Shown here: positions 6,956 through 12,448 of the stretch, one piece after another | Layout of the letters: each line of letters begins with the position of its first letter | Position numbering within the stretch: the stretch's first letter is position 1 | DNA from: Flammula alnicola | Taxonomy: Eukaryota > Basidiomycota > Agaricomycetes > Agaricales > Strophariaceae | Reading direction: 5' to 3' | Length of the DNA: 12,448 nucleotides | Assembly (NCBI GenBank): GCA_015499995.1 | Contig: JADNRV010000811.1 | Location: 1-12,448 of the forward strand | Translations under genes and position numbers: made by a program | Notes under the pieces: generated by a model | The model's database searches: none | The model's input: the letters and a program-made list of their open reading frames with translations, nothing else | What the model was told of the DNA's origin: nothing

Positions 6956-7101
6956 GTTCCGGCATGGATTCGGATGGACATCAGATTAACTTGGAGTTTC
7001 GGCTGTGGGCTCTGTTAGATTTCGGTATGCTCTCTCACCCTTCACATTCTCTGCATTCGCTAATGCCTTTATATTCATCATGTTTAGCACCTTTGTACTA
7101 G
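6956..7101 (+). other. Possible 3' end of a spliced gene or gene relic
   Basis: An acceptor-like site (branch-like cctaac, then a pyrimidine run and tttag at 6951-6955) precedes an open stretch 6956-7024 reading SGMDSDGHQINLEFRLWALLDF. A strong donor (gtatgc, 7025) and acceptor (tttag ending at 7087, with a gctaat branch-like site) define a 63-nt intron of typical fungal size. Splicing gives APLY and a TAG at 7099-7101. I do not recognise the peptide, and the upstream exon is unknown; it could be a decayed gene or a non-coding transcript. Confidence 0.3.
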
Positions 7102-8640
7102 CAAACCCATAGTATACATACTCCTGTAGTATTCCTTCGTCAAATGAATACATTTTTCTGTTCATTCTAAACTTTGTGATATTCGGAAATTTTTAAGAAG
7201 AATCATCTCGTAATGTGAACTGAAAAGAGCCCTGCAAGATACCAATGATAAATGTCGTCATGACCTTGGTTTGATCTCTCATTCACGTTACAAGGGAATA
7301 TCATGAAATTGGATTGAGGATGTCGTGTTGACATCCAGCGGAATATCCCCCGGATATAGCAATCAGGAAATGATTTAAAATTCCCAGATGACTACATCCT
7401 CACGAGCTCCTGTGGGGCTCATTTTGACTCCGGACTCACATCATCTTAATCAGCTCGACCTGATATCACACGGACATCAGGCAGGTTTGGTGGTGTACCG
7501 AGCCAGACATTGTGCTGCTGAGCCCTGTGTGCGGCGTGCGATGGCCGATGTGATGAACGTGATGCGTGCTGCAGAAGATGATCATGAAAGGAAAAGATGG
7601 TGAGATCAGGCCATCTTTGTTTTATTTGGATCCTCGCACTTTGAAGGCGGCTACGATGATGATGATGTTCTCTGTCGCACAGATGAAGAGAGTCGAGGGT
7701 TATGTATAGAGACAACATCGATTTGGCAGAGCTCCGAAAAAGGAGTAGGGCAAAGGGTGGACCGACGATTGTTGTTCTCGCCTCGTGGTCAGCGCGAACA
7801 CTAGACCTGAAAGGTTCTCATAGGGAGTCGCGGATACATTACGGCGAAGACCCGGGAGTGCGAACTTTCGGCACCCCTTTCCAGAATGAAATCATGAGAC
7901 GAGTTTCACCACTCCGGCGCTTAACTATTGATCCATGATCGTCGACACCCTTGACCTTATTATTTCAATTTTCAATGGGCACCAACATACCAAGGTCAAC
8001 TCGCTGAAATCGACCGACACACACAGAACATTATAGATGAAGCGCTGACTCCGGATGGACATCAAAACCAAAGCCCACTCCTCGGCGACATTGACTACTT
8101 CTTGGATCCCTTCTTTCCTGGAGGACGGTTCCGTGGGTTGTTACTAGGCTTGTGAGGAACATGCTGCTCGTTCTTGACGTTTTGTCGTACTCTCCCAGCC
8201 TTCTTTGTGGCTTGGATATGCCGGTGGCCCATACTACATACTGTAAAGCTTTGCGAGCTATTGCACGCAGCACCTTCAGGTTCACCAAAATTCAAGGCCC
8301 TGAAGTATCGGAAGACAAATAGTAAGAACCCTATCCCACTCTTGACTGTCGCAGCCATCACACTGATGAAAAGCTACATTGAAGCTGTATTCATCCATGC
8401 CGCCGCACGAGACCGCACGTTCTGGATGCTCGTCTGGCCCATACCAAGGAAGGACACTGCCAGACCCCGAAATCCGTTGAAACAGTCCAATCTGACCGGA
8501 CTCTGGATAGCAGGGGCTCGGATACGCGTTTCCAGTGGTTGTAACACAAAACCGCAGGCGGTTGATAATCACAGGAGGTTTTGAATGCCTACAAGAGGCA
8601 GTTTGTTTCCCGACTCTGGTAAGTACAATTTATTAAAACG
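7102..8640. other. No supportable gene
   Basis: Open frames up to 136 codons exist (plus strand 8174-8584, plus strand 7388-7603, minus strand 8282-8572), but they overlap one another on both strands, have no convincing start context, splice signals or family motifs. A plus-strand stretch at about 7942-8152 without an ATG (QLAEIDRHTQNIIDEAL...) has the look of an exon remnant but is unrecognised. A (GAT)4 run lies near 7655-7668. A possible poly(A) signal for the minus-strand gene to the right is at 8629-8634. Confidence 0.4.
8629..8634 (-). terminator. Possible poly(A) signal AATAAA
   Basis: AATAAA on the minus strand, about 120 bases after the TAG of the secreted-protein gene, in an AT-rich patch. 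Fungal poly(A) signals are loose, so this is only suggestive. Confidence 0.3.
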
Positions 8641-8754
8641 GGAAATTATTTATCTAGCTGGCGGACTGTCACACGCAGTGAAGCTTCACCTAGTCCACTT
8701 GCCATTACGATTGGACTGCTCAACCGATGCCCACCCGGGCCATGTATTCACCCT

Positions 8755-9722
8755 CTAGCAATGTCCCTCGCCAAAGTTGTTTGAAGCACCAACAATAATA
8801 TTCTGTCTTATCGTAAATTCATAACGCTACAAGTGAATGGAACGGCAGACTTACATAGTTCTGGGTGTCCCAAGCCTGGCCAGAAAGCGTGCAGCTACCA
8901 CTACAGACAGCACATTGGTTCAAAATGGCCTGGGCCATACCATAGCCCAACTGGATGAATTATTAGTATCGAAAGTTGGCTAGTTACTGATAGCCAAGAA
9001 AATTTACATAGTTGCAGCTGGGGCCGATGGTGTAAGAGTTCTATGGTTGCGTTACTCTAGAGAAACCAAAACCAATTGTATGGTCTAGGAGATAACACTC
9101 ACGTCATTGCAGTAATATATGGCAGAGTTATCGGAACAGGTGACACGCGAACATGCTGGCTTGGGGCCAAGGTTACAGGCTCCAGCCCCGAGGTTGTTCA
9201 GGTAGTCGATACCCTCAGCGATGTCGCTATAAATAGCACCGCCCTCGACGTTGCAGGCGACACGATCCTTTACAAAGTTAATTTCCTTCCTCGACTTCTC
9301 TCTTGATTGAACGAAAGAAAGTCTTTACTTACGGGAGTGCGCTCTTCTATGGATATGAAATCACGCTTTTCAAGGTTGAACGCCACAATGTTATACTTGG
9401 GGTTCATCTCAATGATTTGGTCATAGATTTCCTAACGGTGTATATTAGTGTATACACACCACAGTGGAGAAAAATGCCTGCGTCGTCTGGACTAACCTTT
9501 GGAGTTCCAGTAATGGTAAGATTGGCTCCACCTGGGGTAATCGGTCCAACATAGGTAATTGGGACAAGCTTGGCGGTATCCGCGACTGTAGCCAATATGC
9601 CATTTCGAGTAGCTGAGGCCTTTCACGAAGTCAGTTAGGGGCTCTTGAATGATAATCGATAATCTCTGGAAACATACAAATAAGGCCCGGATGGTAGTTA
9701 AAGCGAAGATTGAGAATTTCAT
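8755..9722 (-). CDS. Secreted cysteine-rich protein, seven exons
   Basis: Exons on the minus strand: 9678-9722, 9497-9619, 9333-9431, 9103-9267, 9008-9040, 8855-8950, 8755-8802, giving 202 residues with every intron in phase 0. Introns are 52-65 nt with GTATGT, GTTAGT, GTAAGT, GTGAGT, GTAAAT and GTAAGT donors; branch-like CTAAC or CTAAT occurs in introns 1, 2 and 5. The acceptors of introns 1 and 3 (AAAG) are the least certain. The start ATG has good context (CACAATG) and a TATA box about 55 bases upstream. Residues 1-18 are a signal peptide (MKFSIFAL...ALFASA). A Lys-Arg at 78-79 (LEKRD) looks like a Kex2 site separating a pro-region from a 123-residue mature part. That part holds ten cysteines (94, 120, 128, 133, 142, 153, 168, 171, 175, 202), enough for five disulfides, with blocks ACSRVTCSDNSAIYYCND and AQAILNQC and ends in Cys. 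It resembles fungal small secreted proteins with a C-SAI-CND block; function unknown. A distant link to KP4-like folds is possible but unproven. Confidence 0.8.
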
Positions 9723-9776
9723 TGTGAAGAATGCGCCTTGGTCAAGCGAGTTAGTACGAGATTTGAAATGGACCAG

Positions 9777-9784
9777 CCTTTATA
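9777..9784 (-). promoter_or_regulatory. TATA box of the secreted-protein gene
   Basis: The minus strand reads CATATAAAGGC, 55-62 bases before the ATG at 9722, at the distance expected for a short 5' leader. It supports the chosen start. Confidence 0.5.
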
Positions 9785-11050
9785 TGATTTGGGGCAGCCT
9801 GAGAGGAGAACGGAAAAAATAGGATGTAGGCAAAATGATAGATCTTCCTTTGATCTTCCTTCGCCAAAAGATAGTTGTTGATATTGTAGATATATGCCTC
9901 AGAACTACTTGAGCCATCATGCACATGTCTTGAGACCACTCGTGAGCACGAGGATCATATTAGCACATCTTCCATCGACCGGTGATAAGCATTCCTGCTC
10001 TTCTGACCGCTGAAAACCCAAACTTCATATGTCATTTGCACTTCCTATCGCACTTTAATGCAGCCCCTTTTGAAACTCAGCATAGCTCGCACCTCCAACC
10101 CTCGGACTCTGGCACATCATTCCTCCCAAACTCCGTCGATTCATTTCGGACCCAGCTACTGTGATGTACACCACACAATCTCGCTTCGTCTTCGACTTCC
10201 ATGCAGCCTTCTAGCCTGATTGAGGCTTGAACGAAGGCAAGCAAATGAAGGGTTTGGACGGTCAAGAGATAGGGATTGATAGATAGGACGACAGAGGGGC
10301 AAGCGATGGTGCGTACTCGCACCGTCTTCCAGTCGATTTTTTCTTCATCCGTCCCTTTAGAAGTGCTCAGTTTTACCATATCGCCATTCTCGTCGCTGGC
10401 TCTCTGCCCCTGTGACCTAGCGACGTAGAAGCCTTCTTGTCCCGACACGAGGGTTCATTGATCCTCGCTGTTCGTTCTCTTGTCAGTCAGGCATCTACTC
10501 ATGCCCACTTTTGTTCGTGACCTTTCCTGTGCGAGGAACTGGCTTAATTCATGATGTTAGAAAAGCTGCGGGTCTGTCTGCCTAAGACTTCATTATCCGC
10601 TGTATCTTCTTTCTTCTGCTTACCCATTTAACCTGCTACGAAGCCAAGGAAAAACTAGTTAGACGCAGCTCAGGATGCCTCCCGTCTGTCCCATACCATT
10701 GTAGTCCCCTTATCTCACTTGTCAGTCCATCACTCAATGAGGAGGGTGAAAGTTCTGTACATGTTCGCTCGATATTTTCCCTTCGGTATACAATGGTGAA
10801 TGTCTACCTTTAAATACTCTCACTGCTGACTATGAAATTGTTCTAGGGTAAATACATATATTGTGTTCGTTCCACTGTCCCGAGTGCCAGTTCCAAGGCA
10901 TGGATGCACGGGATGGTTTCTTTTCTTAACTACCAGCGCAAGCGTTCTTCTGGCCGCCGTTGACACCTTTGATTATGCTCAGAGGTGAGAATCATGGTCG
11001 TGTGATGTCAACAGATTGAATAAAACCCAACGACATGTAGTGTACGCCCT
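9785..11050. other. Probable intergenic region
   Basis: The right part of the promoter of the secreted-protein gene lies here, including a small tandem repeat (gatcttccttt / gatcttccttc, about 9841-9862). A minus-strand open stretch at 10077-10448 (123 codons) begins at GTG just after a stop and has no recognisable domain; its first 45 residues are acidic and could be an exon fragment, but I cannot join it to anything. No tRNA, rRNA or repeat is apparent. Confidence 0.4.
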
Positions 11051-11400
11051 CTATAATTGCAGCTGGAAGATGGCGATATTCCTCACAAGTCTATTAGCTA
11101 TGCAAGGGATGCTGATCGCGATATATTCCTCGCGACCTCTCCATCATTCTCTTACCCTTCGGCGAGACCTGCAACATTCTCGAAACTCCCCGCGAGGCGG
11201 CATATATCATGTGTGTTTCTTCATCATCTTGAAAGAGCCCGTTAATGGACATCAATTTACAGGGCTGGCGTTGTGGTTACTCAAACAATTTTATTACTTT
11301 TAACCATCACGAAAAGAAAAGTAGCATTTGGCGAGTCGGTTGTTGTCCACCTTGTAGTCCGTGGCGGTGCTTGGGTATTCGTTCTCATTGTTTGTGAGTC
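11050..11400 (-). pseudogene. Possible kinase C-lobe relic
   Basis: A 53-codon open stretch on the minus strand (about 11095-11248) reads NGLFQDDEETHMI and later KRMMERSRGIYRDQ. The order and spacing are reminiscent of the C-lobe segment of fungal SRPK-like kinases, where an LF..(D/E)..H motif is followed by a basic segment. It lies downstream, in the same orientation, of the kinase relic at 11560-12298. A weaker match (APPRTTRWTTTDSPN, about 11312-11365) may be the remains of the APE to DIW region. Similarity is by eye and low. Confidence 0.25.
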
Positions 11401-11559
11401 GAGTTTGAGTTATCAATGTATACATTCTGATCTCTGTTTACATCTTACCGTTAGCCTTGTGGGTGACAATTATACCCTACTTACTCTCTGTTTACACAAG
11501 TGGCAAAGCCCCAGTGGGCATCATGCTTGTGTACGTTCCTTTACTTCCCATACTTGAAG

Positions 11560-12298
11560 TCAGCACAAGTTGCCATGAGAGAAATTGCTCAAATAGATAG
11601 ACACATCGGCAAAGTTCTGCCGTGTATCATCCCACTTGAAGTCGTGGTCCATGGGTTGGGAGATGACAGCATAGACGGTCCCATCGTCACCTGTTACATG
11701 TTACATGCTTGAGGCCAGGAGACGCGGAAAGCAACTTCCTTGATAGGATCGCTCTGTTGATAGGCGACGAAGAGTAAATTGTCAGGGTACCGGTAATGGC
11801 CAAAGATATAAATCAGCATGGTATTGGATATGGTTCGATGAAATGGAGCAGCCAGATACCTACTCACCACCGTGAATGATGTTCTTTGAGTCCAGTTCGC
11901 ACAACACCTCAAATACGTCTGACATTATTTTCTTTACGATGTGCGCTGGCAAGTATCCTCCTGACTCGTTGCTGAGACGGAATGACTCAACTGATGGGCC
12001 TAGGACGTGCAGCACCAGACAGAGATGTCTTCCCTTGGGACTTTGCTCGTAGAAGTGATCCGCTAGAACTGGAAGTGATATAAAGCTATCCCGAAGAAGT
12101 CCGAGTCTTTTCGTGGCGGCAGCAGTGAATATTTTTACATAGTCTCGCACTCACCAGCAAGGGGTCTTCGCTTTCGCATCAACTGCAAGCCAACTGGAAG
12201 ATCTTGGTCCCCAACCCAATTTTGGGACGATCTTCCATCTGCGTGACCATTCTGAAGCGTTTGACCAGGTTCAGCGGTGCATAACCGAGGGGAGTCAT
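11560..12298 (-). pseudogene. SRPK-like protein kinase, decayed
   Basis: From an ATG at 12298 the minus strand reads GYAPLNL, then in the next frame GQTLQNG, then in the third frame RWKIVPKLGWG and SSSWLAVDAKAKTP, which is the N-lobe glycine loop of SRPK-type serine/threonine kinases; each change needs one missing base (near 12264 and 12240). A TGA at 12151-12153 interrupts the frame before YVKIFTAAATKR, which holds the VAIK-like lysine. The best part (11860-12150) reads GRHLCLVLHVLGPSVESFR, then LPAHIVKKIMSDVFEVLCEL and NIIHG, the family's hinge and helix E to catalytic loop. A donor-like GTGAGT follows HG. DNLLFV (11766-11783) and the later GTVYAVISQP...IYLSNFSHGN (about 11565-11692) match the segments up to the DFG position, where Asp is Asn and Gly is Ser. 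The catalytic-loop Asp cannot be placed. A GTGAGT at 12149-12154 could alternatively be an intron donor, but the kinase lysine would then be spliced out. Confidence 0.75.
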
Positions 12299-12448
12299 GT
12301 TGTTCTTCTGGGGAGGGTGACATCTGTGTAGTGGTTTACTTGAAAGTTCAAGCAATCAAGGACTCTAAAGATAAATACCCCAATGTTGCCCTAATGCCCA
12401 ACGGTTCCCAAAGGATGTAAGTAAAGTCATCGCCATTGGGCGCCCGCC
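12299..12448. other. Upstream of kinase relic, nothing recognised
   Basis: About 150 bases to the window edge. The minus strand carries a TATTTAT-like element (12372-12380, TATTTATC) 70-80 bases before the kinase ATG, which may be the remains of its promoter. No other feature is visible. Confidence 0.3.

Noticed and set aside
8174..8584. 136-codon plus-strand frame
   Set aside because: Overlaps minus-strand frames of similar length, has no recognisable domain, no promoter or splice signals, and sits in unremarkable sequence.
9303..9722. Open frames at 9303-9554 (plus), 9404-9595 and 9492-9722 (minus)
   Set aside because: The minus ones are unspliced readings across introns of the secreted-protein gene, the plus one is antisense to it.
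6976..11254. The octamer ggacatca recurring at 6976, 7472, 8057 and 11247 (with cggatggacatca shared by the first and third)
   Set aside because: A shared 13-mer is expected about once by chance in this length, flanks do not align, and no repeat unit emerges.
1..12448. tRNA, rRNA or CRISPR array
   Set aside because: No cloverleaf-like A/B box pair, rRNA core or regularly spaced direct repeats seen on either strand.

Overview
The window looks like nuclear DNA of a filamentous fungus, most probably a basidiomycete (Agaricomycete). The grounds are 50-65 nt introns with GTRNGT-type donors and CTAAC/CTAAT-type branch sites, a Ty3/gypsy retrotransposon with a long Gag and a CCHC knuckle, an SRPK-like protein kinase relic and a multi-exon cysteine-rich secreted protein gene. 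No species can be named from the sequence alone.

Positions 1-6248 are the 5' half of one Ty3/gypsy LTR retrotransposon on the minus strand. From right to left it holds a probable 5' LTR (about 5752-6248), a leader rich in CGACT motifs, Gag (4478 down to about 373) and the start of the aspartic protease (about 330 down to 1). Reverse transcriptase and integrase must lie beyond the left edge. The copy is dead: Gag has two in-frame TGA codons, and the Gag C-terminus and protease carry at least five reading-frame breaks. Between the zinc knuckle and the protease Gag has some 500 residues of unknown function that look like two diverged copies of one module.

The leader is split by nested insertions. 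A Tc1/mariner-like non-autonomous element (4695-5736, 19-bp perfect inverted ends, TA duplication) sits between LTR and Gag. Inside it is a hAT-like non-autonomous element (4975-5448, inverted ends starting CAGTGGTGTC, perfect 8-bp duplication cccaaccc). The order of insertion is therefore retrotransposon, then the TA element, then the hAT element.

Positions 6249-8640 hold no gene I can defend; a short spliced-looking relic is at 6956-7101. Positions 8755-9722 (minus) hold the best intact gene: seven exons encoding a 202-residue secreted protein with a signal peptide, a Lys-Arg processing site and ten cysteines, preceded by a TATA box. Positions 9785-11050 are probably intergenic. Positions 11560-12298 (minus) are a decayed SRPK-like kinase, with a possible C-lobe relic at about 11050-11400. 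The region reads as a transposon-rich accessory segment where one secreted-protein gene is intact among decaying neighbours.
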